In this document: positions 20,345 to 32,745 of the stretch, in pieces | How positions within the stretch are numbered: the stretch's first letter is position 1 | How the letters are laid out: each line of letters opens with the position of its first letter | Assembly: GCA_020465985.1 (NCBI GenBank) | Contig: JAANYP010002078.1 | Location: 670,687-734,686, forward strand | Direction: 5' to 3' | From: Centrapalus pauciflorus | Lineage: Eukaryota; Streptophyta; Magnoliopsida; Asterales; Asteraceae | Length of the DNA stretch: 64,000 bases | Position numbers and translations under genes: made by a program | The notes under the pieces: generated by a model | The model's input: the letters and a program-made list of their open reading frames with translations, nothing else | Database searches by the model: none | Told to the model about the DNA's origin: nothing

Positions 20345-23300
20345 ATGGCATCTCATCCTCATATCGACGACGTAAGTATTGAACTCCAGGGTTTTCTCGT
20401 GTTAAGTTTGATGTTCTATTTTTGTATTTGTAGATGATTTCTTTTTCTAATGAACGGAAATCGTAGGATGACGATTTTGGTGGTGATCTTCCTGGAACAA
20501 ACCCTACAAGGGTCGCAGGTTTGAATCTCAGTTAAACTAACCAGTGCTTGTTGATTCAGTGTAATGGCTTACGTAATATCATTCTAGGTACTAAGAGGGG
20601 ATTTGGGGATCTTGATGATGATGATGAAGATATATTTGGTTCCAAAAAGGTTTCTTTTGCTTTTAATTGATTCACGTATTCTTTTCCGTATCTATTTAGA
20701 CTTGCTCACTTCTGCAATTTAAGACTGCATTGTAGAAAATTGTTTAAAAGTGAGTTCTTTCTGTTGTATATATATGTCCTAAATGGAGTTCATCCTTAGT
20801 TACTCCAAAATCTGAACCTGGTGGGGGGATTCCTTCTTTATGTATTCATGTGACGCTGAGTGAGTACTTTGTCTTTAAAATGAGTTATATGGAAATGAAT
20901 GAGGATTCTTAAGTTGGTTATTCATATTCCACTCTTGCGAATTTTTCTGTGAAAACTAGTTATATATCTTTCTGGTTCTGTTCTGGATTTAGGATGACTA
21001 CTAGTACTTCTGACATCGAAGTGTTATAGGAGGAGCTGTTAGCATTTATTCACAATTCAGGAGAGTTAAGAGTACAATTGCTAGGATCTATCAGAGTCAT
21101 ACGAAACAACACATGATTTAGATGCTTGGTACAATTTGGGAAGAATAATCAAATCAATCATGTTCACGTCTAAGGCTATGTATGGTGCTCCTTTGGGTAA
21201 ACTTATGCGAGCCATATGCTTGCAGTTTTTATTATATATTGAATGCAAACGAAAAAAATATAGTAGAAGCTGAAAAGACGCAACATGGAAAATCAACAAT
21301 GAAATCGGGGTCCACAGAACTTCTCTTTTGCAACAAGTGCTTGTAAATATGATTCTGATGTTATCATGGTCTAAGGGAGCTGTTGAATCTTATATGGCAT
21401 GTCCACATTATTACTAATGCGATGTTTACTGTTACTTTTTTTTACATATCAGGCTAACATAAAAGTAGAAGAAACTGCAATGATTTTATCCCTTCGTGAA
21501 AGGTATAATTTACTGAGTTTTCTTGGATTCAAGATTTTTTTTGTTTTTTTTTTTTTTTCCGTATTTCGTAATGCTTCCATTTAAGTCAAACATAACTACA
21601 CCCTCACATGTTTCTCTTTGTGCTTTTCCTGTGTAGTCTCCAGAGCTGTAAGGATGCTCTCGCGACATGCCAAGTATGTATCAACTTATCATATCATGTC
21701 TTTGTTACTTCCACGTCTTCCCTTATTATGCGACAAGTTGTATTGTAATCTGAAATACTATAGGTGGGCAGGTCAGATATGAAGTCGATATGGTTACTCT
21801 TAAGTCCAGGTCAAATGGGTCGGGTCATGTTGAGTCATCATCCATCAACACTTTTTTGACCATTTGCTTACAAATAAGTAACATCTTAAATATGACTGCA
21901 ACAACTTTTATGATTAAAATAATATTCTAATTTTGAATCTTGAATCTTGCAGTTGATCTAATCTAAAGTTAAAACGATTTTGGAGGTTTGTAAGCATTTG
22001 AACAGACTTTTTTTTGGCACTTGACCCATTTTCTTTTAGATACTTTCCTACTTTATCCATTTATAAAAATTGCAGCCCAAAATGACCCATATTTATGTAA
22101 AGGAGTTGAAATTATGATAGGGCCCAGAGAATGTTCTATAGAAACATATAAGAAATACCAACAAAGTACAAAAATGGTTACATTAAAGAATACCAACTAA
22201 GTACAAATATGAAGCAGGCTTTCTCCCAATTAACACTAACAGACATCAAACATAAACTCAAGCATATGGAGCTACTTAGTTTTGGAACTTGTGTTCTTGC
22301 CGATAAGTAGAGAATACATTACTTTCTAATTTACAGGGAATAATTCATTTCCTTAATATAAACTGCTACTTTCTTACTACCTTTGTCCACTCACAACTCT
22401 TTAACATTATACATTTATACCCCTCCCAAAAAGTCACCTTGTGCTCAAGGTGAGGATCCAAAATTTTGTCATGATCAACCTATTTCAATTATGAGATCCC
22501 AACTTCTTCTTTGTATTCCCTTCTTCTGTGGATCATCGAGAGGCCCTAAAACAGGTTCAAAAGGTTCTTATTTCTCAACCCCTGTTCACTCCCAAATTGT
22601 GGTCTAAAACTCTAGCCCATTAGCCTCCTAATGGGACAATTGGGTGTAAAGCCACCAGGTTCATGTCTCCTCTAATTCGCTCCTCGTTGTTATGTTCATA
22701 AGAAAGAAACAATGGCTTCCCTTCCTGCTTATCTCTCCACATTTCCGCATTGCTTATGCGCCCAACCCACAAAGCAGTCCTTTGACACTACTCTCAGCAG
22801 CCCCATGTTGGCATGTTGCCATTGCGTGCCCATGTTTGCTTCACCACCATCCTTGACTAGAGTCATCAATATTTTCCCCTGGTTCTCGTTACTTTAACCC
22901 GTCTCTTTATTCCTCAAGGTTGTGGCTGCCGTCATCAGTGAGGCCTCCCAGTTTGTTAGGGCCTGTGTCTTCAGTCGACTCCAAATCAAGTTCCCTGTTG
23001 AAGAGTTGAAGCAAAACATGCTTCCATCCTCTCTTCCATTTGAGAAATTTTCTACCTTTGTTGATCCCTTGTGCATAGAACGTACTCTGATACCAATTTG
23101 ATATAAACTAACTTGATTTTTATTGGAAAAATAAAGAAAAACACAATTGTAATCACAGTCCTCAGATGTGGGCCCATAAGTTGAGGGCCTGAGGCTCCTT
23201 GCTCAATCCATCCTTCCTTTTAATACATGAGCCAAATCTTCCATCATCATTGTGGCAACATCTGTTTGTCACTTTCCTCAGGTCTGCTTCCTTTTAATAC

Positions 23301-25575
23301 AATGATCCTTGCTGTGTGCCATACCACTGCCATCGTCAAGCGTCATCATTGTGGTTCCTTTTTGTCGCCATGGTTCAAGTTGATATTCTTCTTTGGATCT
23401 GTGCCTACCACTGTTGCTGTTACCCCACACAGAACCCCTTTGCAAGCTATTACTGCTTGTCCTTCCAATCATAGGCAATATCCATCAATCATTGCTTTGG
23501 AACTGTAATTCTGCTTCTCTTTCACCTACGAATACTACTCCCATCCTTTTTTCTTGAACCTTGCTGCTCTCAGTCTCTCACATATCTCTCCTCTCCAGTT
23601 GCTTACACACATGGTGTTTTTCGACCCATGTGCACCTCAACATTCCACATCAACTTCTTTATGCACGACAATCGGGCTTCAATATCCCCTTCTAATTTTG
23701 CCCCAATGGTTGACTGGACTTCCTCAATTTTTATCTCTAGTTTCTCTAACAGTTCTTCAACTTTGTTGGCTGCTTTAAGCCCCATGCGAATTTGATAGGA
23801 CCTGGATAATGTTCTATAGAAAAATATATGAAGTACTAATGAATTATAAATCAGTTGCTTTCAAGAGGCAAACTCTCTCCCAATTTACTCCCAGATAATC
23901 CAAGTTAAATCACAATTCAAGAATACTACTATCCTATGCTAATCTCCTATATATAGAGCTACTTAATTATGGAAATGCTGTTGCCTGGAATAAATAATTT
24001 CGTTATTTATCCAACCCAATTTTTCTACACATGACTCTTGCAAATTGACAATTCTATGGAATAGTAGAATACTAATGTAGTCCCTTGAATGTAAAGTTGC
24101 ATGCTATCTGCTGTTTTTAAATTTTGCATACGCCTCTACTCTTTACATGGGCATCTTATTGTTATGCTGTTGGTTATAGTCGGAGCTTGAAGCTGCGAAA
24201 TCAGAAGTTCAGAAGTGGCATTCTGCATTCCAGAAGGAGTCCTTCATTCCATCAGGCTCATCAGTTGGTTGGTTTCTACGTATATTGTGTGTTTATTAGA
24301 AGTTGGTCTCATTATAGAATAATGTTTACTGATGTTTTCACTATCCATGCAGAACCTAGAATTGTCATCAATTATCTCCAGAACTTAAAATCTTCTGAGG
24401 AATTACTGCGAGAGCAGGTTTGAAGTCAAACTGTTTGTACCTTTGTGGTGAAAAGTTAATGCTAATATAGTATTGATTCATATTGATTATTGCCGTATCA
24501 TATTCAGCTAGAGAAAGCAAAGAAAAAGGAAGCTGCATTTATAGTAACCATTGCAAAGCGAGAGCAGGAAATAGCAGATTTGAAGGTGCTTAGTTTTTAT
24601 AACTATTATTAAAGAATTTGTTGTACTGCACTGGGTTTATATGGCAGTTGTTCAGTTGATTTTATAAAACCCCCTTAGATTTTAGTGTTAATGTTTTTAT
24701 CGTAGCAGTAATCTCCAATGGCATAAACTCCCTAAAATTTCGTTTCATTCTAAGTTCCTGAAGGCCTAAACGTTACATTTTACTTGTCTTTATGTTTAAA
24801 CTAGATAATGTTTAGTTTTTTTTTTATGTTTTTAGATCTCAAATGTATCCTAAAGGTTTCTTAGTTTCACATTAGTGGAACTAAAAACTAAAGTTTAGGG
24901 ACTTGATGTGTACCAAAAAAAAAAGTTAAGGGACATTAGTACATGTAAGATAGTTGGTTGCTCATAAACATCAATAACCCTAATTATTACAACTTACAAG
25001 GAATCAAAAACCTTTTGTTACCATTCGGTCTCAAAATGAAATCAAATGAAAAAACCTGGAACTTTGTTTAGGTCTCTAAGAGGAACTTGAAGGCTGTTGT
25101 ACAATCAAGATGACCACATGCTCCATTCAACAGCAAAAATTCCCTATGCAGATGACATGCCCAACCTTTCTGTGATTGTCATAGGCAGCAATGACGTTGA
25201 CTTAGTGATCCGTGTATGTAGTTTTCTGAGTTGAGTAAGTTAATTAAAAGTTTGTTTGTTGGCGGATGCAAGTAAAAACTGATTTCGTATCACCATCTAC
25301 TGGTACTTATTACTTTTTGAATATCAGCCTTTATCTAGTTATATATAATTTCTAAAAAAACATCTAACATTACTGACCTTTTGTTCTTTTTAGTTGTATG
25401 ATCTAATCAGCATTAAAACTGAAGTGTAATTTAGAAAAAGGATAGGGTTAGTGGATGCTTTTTGAATATCTTAACAAAGGTGAATTTGGTTGTAGAATTG
25501 AATCCGTCTCAATTTTTTTCTGCAAATATGGGTTTTTTTGTGTCATTTTTGACCTGCCTGTCCTATTATCCTAAA

Positions 25576-25623
<48 letters not shown>

Positions 25624-25823
25624 CCTGTGTGTGTCACACAATCATAAAGGTCTTGTACCAATGTACCATTTGATACTGGTGAATGCATCAGCTGACTAAG
25701 TACATTGAATGTTAGAACATCCTTATATGCCTCCCAACTGATAAGATTGTTTTTCAAATGATTTAGTCTGCAGTTCGAGATTTAAGATCGCAACTCAAGC
25801 CTCTATCAATGCAGGTACACCAC

Positions 25824-25856
<33 letters not shown>

Positions 25857-28800
25857 GATGTATATAATTGTTTTCCAAGTCGAAATCTCTAACTGAAAAA
25901 GTCCGAAAGTATTGAACTACTTTGTTGAGCTGTAGACCTGCTAAATGTGCTGAAGGCATTATTGGTTCCCACATCATGTTTTCATGTATGTTCAAGATCA
26001 AGCCTTCCTCCAATCTATCACTATATCCCCTAAAAAGAGCTACATTTTTGGTTTTGTGAATTTAGATCACTTATCAGTTAAAAGAAGTGTATTTACTTTG
26101 TTGCAAAGTTTAACATAGTTATCTTGGAAATCCAATCAATTTAACTTGCAAATAATCCATTTGATTTTTCGAAGTCACAGGCTCACAATGAATCCTTTCA
26201 TAGGAACCATTTGACATATTATAGTAACTCATGTTAATATTCCTTGCCGCATATTTTTTCTTGGCTTCTAAGTATCCAAGGTTATGATTCTTTTGTTATA
26301 ATAGATGGTAGGGTGTGCATAACTTGGGACAGCACTGGAAAACTGTTGGTACGTACCGGAACCAAACCATACCAAACCGGGAGTGTACAGTGCAGTACCA
26401 TTGTTTATCACTAAAAAGTTTCGGTATGGTACGGTACCGGTAAAAACAAGAATAAAGCTGAACCATACTGTACCAAACCGGGGGTTTACGGTATGATACA
26501 TGGTACCAATGTACCATTTTTTCTATATATTTGGTCTCGGTATGGTATGTTGCACACCCCTAATTGATGTGAAATGCTATTTTTTTGGGTTATGCATATA
26601 TTGACCAGAAAATTATTCAAAAGGTTTATGCAAAGGTCACACAAATATCAAAACAGCTTTACGGGACACCACCTAAGTGTCAAACTGTCTATTTGGTTTT
26701 GCCCTTGCCGGAATATTGTAAAATGACAAAATTACTCCCAACTTTAAATGAAAAAAAAAGAAAAATAACAATTTAAATGTGTAATATATTGTAGAACGGA
26801 TATGTGTTGTAGGTTTTGATGTGTGTTATTGGCTTACACATTTAGAATATTATTTGTATTATTTTACTTTTTTGTCCTTCTATAAATTTTCCGCTAGTTA
26901 TTAGATCGAATTGATAAAGGAAACCAACTTGATACATGGGTGTTATATATAGTTATTTTTAATATTTGGGTGGCCAGTCCCGCTGGAGTAGTGGTTGGGG
27001 ACATGGAATTCATAGTGGAGGTTCAGGGTTCAAAGTTTAAAACCTACACATGTCCCTTAACCATGGGTTACGCGATTTACCTCCTCCACGTTGGCCGTGG
27101 GACCGGTCGGTGGGGGCCCCTCTGGGGCATATTTGGGTGGCCTTGGTGTAAACTTTTGAATACTTTGGTGGCTTAAACTTTTGAAAACTTAAAAAGGTAT
27201 ATTTATATGGACAGAGCTGCTGCTTGCCAGTCAAGCTGTTCAGTAGAGGCTTATTCACATGCATAGATGCAAATCTTCTCAACCATGAATCATGAAAAAG
27301 AATTTGTTAGAAATGTTTTAGATGTAATCCTTTTTTCCCTGGAGGGGTGTGTGAATTTTAGAATGTCATGTAACTAAGTACCCTCATGCGCACATGGGTC
27401 CATCATCCACACTCTTCGAGTAAAAATTATGGACTATAGCCTCCCCACCCTGTGCATGCATGCACTCTGGTCTATTGGGCCGACATGTTGAATTATTTGA
27501 GAACTTAAGTATCATCACTAACACTATTTTGTGAAATGCTATTGTTGCATCAATTGTGGAACAAAGAGAGTCGCTAAGATGAGTCTTGTAGTTTCTCTTC
27601 ACCTTTGCTCTCTCTTGTTTGCCTCAGTACCAATTTTTTACATCCTTTATCCCCCACATTACACAAGCAGTGAATAGTGTTTCTTTCCCTTGAAGGGAAG
27701 ATCGCATAAGAAATTTTAGGGATAATATGGGACTGTTAGCTACTGCATTTGGTTAGCTATTGCTTACCTTGTGTTGACCACCAATGTTGATTGAACTGCT
27801 ATTTTTCTGCCAACTTGTGATCAGCTTGCTTCCAGAAGTTAAAATGTCCCTATTAATATAACTGGCTTGCTTCATTTTGTGATAAAATTTGCAGGCGAGA
27901 AGATTATTACTTGATCCCGCAATTCATGAGGAGTTTATGCGTTTGAAGGTATCTGGATTGGTGAACCATGAACATTTATTGATACATTGTTATGATTAGA
28001 TTAGTTATGCTCAGTTTCCAGTCTATACGGCAACACGACGAATCATGGTGGTAGCCAACAATTATGATGTGGTGCCATTTGTCTTACAGCTATAATTTCA
28101 CTATATGCTCTTTATGTGTGTAGTTTTTAGTTACATAATTAAACACAAATATATGGACACTTAAATGTTTTGCATTTATAATGTTTGATGTTAATTACCA
28201 CTAAGAGATGGCCAAACCCAACAAGTTAGATCAATAATAGATCGCGATGATGCTTACTGTCTACTTTTAGGAATTAAAATACACTACACTTCAACTGAAG
28301 TACTTATAGCCTAGAATTTAGAAGTTTGAACACATGCATAAATTTGGATTTAAATTTCCAAATTATTGCAATTTTGCATCAACTACTTGCATAAAAACTC
28401 TGTGTTGCCCTGGATTAGTGACTTCAGCTTTAACAAATAAAACAAATATTATATAATAGAAAAAAGAAAGCATTCTTATATTACTGAACTCAATAAAAGG
28501 GAAAGAAAGGAAGAAAGAAAGGAGAAAATAGAAGAACCAAGTTGTAATACATATTAGTCTTTTCATCGAAAGTTACAAAAATGTGTCTTTTGCATTATTT
28601 TCTGTGGGAATGGCTAATAGTTTGACTTTCTATTGACTTATATGGAAATGGAAGTTCATTAACGATGCTCTTGTTGACTTTTCAACATTCAATTTGTGTG
28701 ACCTTTACTTTTGGTACTCCAACTGTTATTTTTTTTTTTTTTTTACTTTTTTATCATCTCTTACACTTATAAGATCTACATTCAAAATTCTAGAATTTGG

Positions 28801-30902
28801 TAGAGGAGAAGGATAAAAAAGTCAAGGAGCTGCAGGATAATGTTGCTGCTGTCAACTTCACCCCACAAAGCAAAATGGGGAAGATGCTAATGGCCAAGTG
28901 TAGAACCCTGCAGGAAGAGAATGAGGAGATCGGAAATCAAGCCAAGGAAGGAAAGGTTAGTAGTTATGCATTTCCTTGAGAACTTGTATTTTTCTCAAAT
29001 TATAAAATTAACGTCGCGATTCCTTCTCCCTCCCTTCCTACATGGATGTTGTCTTCTCTCTTGCTCTCTTTTTATTGGGTTTTTTTTTTCTTTTTTACTT
29101 ATGTCAGAAATTTTTTTTGTTATTGAATTGTTTCAAAATTCATACATGTCCTGCAAACTGCTTCCAGATTCTTAGTGTCTCTTATAGTTACAATTAAGGG
29201 GCCTACTAACCACTTCAGGTTTTTGTTTTGTAGATACATGAGTTGTCAATGAAACTTGCTTTGCAGAAATCACAGAATGTAGAACTCAGAAACCATTTTG
29301 AAGGTTCGGTTATTTATTTATTAATAATACATCTAATGTTATATTATGAACATTCTTCTCTGTATCATTATTTAGTCACATTGATTAGGATGTATCGTTG
29401 TTTACCAAATGTTGTTTCAAGTCAATAGACTTTGAAATTTCAATGCATCGTGCAGTGAGTATCATCCCAGAATAAATCTCTTTGCTTGTCTTTTGATGGT
29501 CCTACATTCCTACAGCCTATTATCAAGTTCCAACCTTGAAATTGATATGATTTTACTTGTAGGATAATTAAAGGGGAGTCCTAATTGTACAGGGAAACTA
29601 CAGATGAGGGAGTATTGAAATGTAATAGTTTACTTGAAATACTAGGCTTTTCATCCAGAAGTAATTTTCACTTGAAAAAAAAGGATTGAAGACCTTCTCA
29701 TCTTAGCCAGTTCTGCAGAATGCCATTACAAGTACCGATGATTAGATAGAAATCTGTTTCATGGGGGAATAAAGTTGGGGGTTTTCTTTGGGAATTTACA
29801 AAATTTTGACTCTTATTGTATATCATCAACAACAACACCCCCCTCCCCCTCCCCCCCCCCCCCCCCCCAAAAAAAAAAAAAAGAACACCAAAATGATAAT
29901 AACCATTTCCTTGAGACGTCTGAGTAAGGGTATATTGTATATTGGTCTTTTATTTAATTGAACTGCCACGTTTCTAATGTTTTATATACTATCGCATAAC
30001 CATGCCAATCTTATACATGATTTAATAGAGTTCATGTCGCTTAGTAGTTTGTGTTTACTTCATCCAGGATTATGCAAGCACATGGAGGGACTAACAAATG
30101 ACGTTGAAAAATCAAATGAAATGGTCTCTCTCTCTCTCACGCATTCATTGTGAACCATGTGCTTATGTTTCAAATAATGTTTCAACATTACTACTTTGTC
30201 ACCGCTGTTGGTTTTTCCTATGGTCTTTGTGTTTGGCTATGGTTTTATATAGTGAGACCTCGAAGTTTGTATATTATGTAAATCTTAGTTATTACTACAT
30301 ACACTGTGTTGGTGCATCTGAAGCTAAGTACCTACTAGTTGCTTACAACTTCTTGGTGGTTTCATATAATAAATCTTGAATGAGACCCTCAATTGACAAC
30401 ATGCTGTTAGCTTATCCCAGGTTTTTGTAACCAACTAATCATTACTTCGTTTGTTAGCCATCATTTAAGATTGGAGAATTACTAGTCTAAAACTCTTGGG
30501 GCTCCACCCGCCTCCCAAAGGGATGGTTCAAATGGAACGTCTGTTCCGTAGGTTCGGGTGGCCATGTTTGGATGATGTTGGAGTGAATCATCTTGATCCA
30601 ATCGTTGTGATGTTTTTGCATGCTTCAAAATGAAAGAAGTTTTGACTGTGATATATGTATTTTGAACTTTCTCAATGATGTTGATGTTTAACATATTTTG
30701 TCGTTGGCATATTTAGGTGTTAATCTTGGAAGAAAAGCTTGAAGACAAAGAGGCTGAGATCCAAAGATTAAGGCAGCAGCTGCAGCAGCAAAAGGGCGTG
30801 ATAGACGAAACAACAGAGACAGCAGCTGCTGGTGCTGATAATACAGATATCATCGATGAGGAGGTTACAGATTTAGAAGAAGCCAAGAATGAGAACGTGT
30901 AG
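20345..30902 (+). CDS. FIP37: FIP37 (WTAP family, m6A methyltransferase complex subunit), complete
   Basis: Fourteen GT-AG exons: 20345-20371, 20467-20518, 20588-20649, 21453-21502, 21637-21673, 24180-24267, 24353-24417, 24508-24585, 25767-25814, 27895-27948, 28794-28955, 29234-29303, 30068-30123, 30717-30902. The sum is 1035 nt, 344 aa, close to the 330 aa of Arabidopsis FIP37. Family blocks appear in order: DDEDIFGS, MILSLRE, SELEAAKSEVQKW, EPRIVINYLQNLKSSE, RRLLLDPAIHEEF, NLVEEKDKKVKELQDN, FTPQSKMGKMLMAKCRTLQE, ENEEIG, KHMEGLTNDVEKSNE, ILEEKLEDKEAEIQRLRQQL, then an acidic tail. The protein is mostly coiled coil and nuclear, and scaffolds the MTA/MTB writer (family knowledge). Exon 4 lacks the six codons that encode PRVATG in the upstream copy, a spot conserved as (P)GVRTG in Arabidopsis. 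The start is the first ATG after a leader shared with the duplicate. Introns 5 and 9 are loaded with transposon debris. Confidence 0.93.
22115..24030 (-). mobile_element. LTR-retrotransposon remnants in intron 5 of FIP37
   Basis: Direct repeats opening TGATAGG(G/A)CC at about 22115 and 23793 correspond to the LTR-like repeats in copy A. On the minus strand, just inside the right repeat, 23785-23603 is a 60-codon charged, gag-like stretch (KVEELLEKLEIKIEEVQ). At 23085-23101 the minus strand reads TTGGTATCAGAGTACG, which resembles an initiator-Met-tRNA primer-binding site next to an LTR end. A second, nested element is therefore likely. No intact pol. Confidence 0.5.
24685..24980. mobile_element. 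MULE-like MITE in intron 8 of FIP37 (copy B equivalent)
   Basis: Homologous to 14288-14848 without the nested Tourist element: left GTGTTAATGTTTTTATC, right TCATAAACATCAATAACCC. Flanking 9-mers TAGATTTTA and TAATTATTA agree at six positions, consistent with an old Mutator-type insertion. Confidence 0.55.
25578..25621. repeat. (CT)n microsatellite, intron 8 of FIP37
   Basis: About 21 CT units, followed by a short GT run. A second CT run of about 13 units lies at 25829-25855, fifteen bases past the end of exon 9. Both are probably length-variable. Confidence 0.95.
26309..26562. mobile_element. hAT-like MITE in intron 9 of FIP37
   Basis: Ends TAGGGTGTGCATAAC and, reversed, TAGGGGTGTGCAACATACC. 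Flanking 8-mers ATAGATGG and ATTGATGT agree at six of eight. The interior is made of GGTACCGGT/CGGTATGGTA-type palindromic words, typical of this MITE class. Open frames over it (minus 26268-26517) are shadows. Confidence 0.7.
26966..27185 (+). mobile_element. tRNA-derived SINE in intron 9 of FIP37
   Basis: The head TGGAGTAGTGGTTGG resembles an A box, and GGGTTCAAAG stands where a B box would be. Then come TTACCTCCTCCACGTTGGCC and a TGGGGCATATTTGGG tail block. The arrangement fits a plant SINE of a family different from 4541-4695. The B box is degenerate. Ends approximate. Confidence 0.5.
29836..29883. repeat. C-tract followed by A-tract, intron 12 of FIP37
   Basis: A run of about 18 C (preceded by CCCCTCCCC) is followed by about 14 A. 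Homopolymer lengths here may be assembly- or sequencing-sensitive. Confidence 0.9.
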
Positions 30903-31429
30903 GAAGCACCCAGTCCAGGTGGATTCAACTCCTTCGGTTATCCAAGAAAATGTCACTTGGATCAGTATTTCATTTTATTTTCATGTATGTGTACGTTGTA
31001 CATTCATTGCAAGCGATAACGATTGATTGATCTAATGAATTTGAGCTACCAAGTTAAAACTAGCTTCCTACTTCGGGTCCCATGTTTCTTGAATATTCTG
31101 AAATCTGAATGCATTGTTTAATAGCATTTGTTTTTTAGCAATGAAGCTCGTATGGTTTTGAGATACCAAACTTCAGTCGACGAGGTTGGTATTTAGTTTA
31201 ATGTGATTTAACTGCAGTGGTTGGTTTGTTGGATGTGGAAACCACCAATCGACAAAAACCAAGGTCATGTTTAGAGATTCAATTACAGCAGTTTTTTTCC
31301 TGGAATTTTCGTTGCTGTAAGCATTGTATCAACTTGGTATCTGAAGATCTATAAATTCGACTTTACAGAAATTCTTAATCTGATTACTAAAAGTTTTAGT
31401 TGTGATGAGTAAATTAAAGACCATATACA

Positions 31430-32745
31430 CTTTAAAATGACGGCTGCTGGGAATTCTAAAATCAAATGGGAGGACTGGAAAATAATGACAGCTCCTAAAA
31501 AGATTGGTGGACTGGGAATTGGTTCTTTAGAAGCAGCAAATACGGTCCTTTTAATCAAATGGTGGTGGAGATTCAAGAACGAAGATGAAGCTATTTGGGT
31601 AAAAGTCATCAAATCTATTCATAAAGTCGATGGTAGAAACATCAATTTCATGGCAAAAAAAATCACTGGCTGGACTGTGGTTGAATATCGTCAAGGCTGG
31701 TACGTCCCTTTCTTCCTTTAATATTCATATTGACGATCTATTCTCTCCGGTAGTAAGAAATGGTAGTCAAGTGAAATTTTTGACTGAAAGATGGATTGGT
31801 AGTAGTTCATTGAATGGTGTATTCCCGAATCTGTTTGCGCACGAATCTAAGAAAAACTGCACTGTGAATAGGAGACTGGAATACAAAAATGGTTTGTTAA
31901 CTTTCAAGTGGCAGTGGTCCAATTTTGCAGTAGCAAATTGCTTAAAATCTGAAATTTTCAAGCTGGAATGTTTGCTTAAAAATGTTGTTTTGAGTGCTGG
32001 CAAAGATCTTTGGGCTTGGAATGGGGATTCTACTGGAACGTTTTCGGTAAGCTCGGTTAGAAACTTAATTGAAGGTTTGTCTTCGCCCCGTACAGAGAGT
32101 AAATGTTTTTGGAATAGTTGGATTCCGGCTAAAGTAAATTGCTTCCTTTGGAGAGTAAAATTAGGAAGAATTCCAACGAAATTGAATTTGGCTGCAAGGA
32201 ATGTACTTTCTGGTGATTTATTATGTCCGATTTGTGGGAGAGAAGACGAATCCGGAGAACATTTATTCTATTTGTGTTCGTTTAGCAAAGAATTATAGAA
32301 TTGGGTTCTATCATGGTGTGAAGTATCGGTTGGTCGGAATCATCAAACACTGGATCAGTTAATTGAGTTGTTAACCAAGTCGGGAAAATCGAAATCGAGA
32401 CGGCAATTTTTGGAAACGATAGTGGGAGGTTTAATCTGGTTCGTGTGGAAAGCAAGAAAGGATGTGGTGTTCAATAATGTAAGAATATCGGCTTCAATAA
32501 TAAAGGAGGAGTTTCTAGGTATCGTTTTTTCCTGGCTAAAGTTTAGGTCGAATTGTAAGTCGCTAAATTGGGCTTTGTGGGTCGTTTGTCCTTCTTCGTT
32601 TTTTTGAGTCTATTGTACTTTTGCTAGTCTCTTGCTAGCTGTTGGATTATTATGGTTTCGATATGATATATATTTCGGGTGTTCTAGGCGGGGGTGATGA
32701 CATTGCCGAAGCTTCCGGTTAGTTCTACCTTTTTTGTTAATAAAA
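31430..32745 (+). pseudogene. LINE ORF2 C-terminal remnant with RT zinc finger
   Basis: A first frame (31437-31721) reads PKKIGGLGIGSLEAANTVLL then IKWWWRF, the block that follows the reverse transcriptase in plant LINEs. A frame change near 31690 leads to 31630-32298, which ends with the zf-RVT motif CPIC-x9-EHLFYLC. A TAG stop at 32296-32298 interrupts it. The same frame then continues to 32607 with WFVWKARKDVVFNN, the typical ORF2 C-terminus. The element is 5'-truncated and inactive. It lies about 0.5 kb beyond the FIP37 stop codon. Confidence 0.85.

Larger units (their letters stand above)
20290..25190 (+). repeat. Segmental duplication, copy B (5' half of FIP37)
   Basis: Counterpart of 9795-15050. 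It lacks the hAT and Tourist insertions of copy A, and has extra retroelement sequence in intron 5 (about 22350-23270) with no match in copy A. Past about 25190 the FIP37 gene continues alone, which marks the 3' limit of homology. Confidence 0.8.

Noticed and set aside
31349..31612. Minus-strand 87-codon frame
   Set aside because: Antisense to the LINE ORF2 remnant, which has recognisable motifs on the plus strand.
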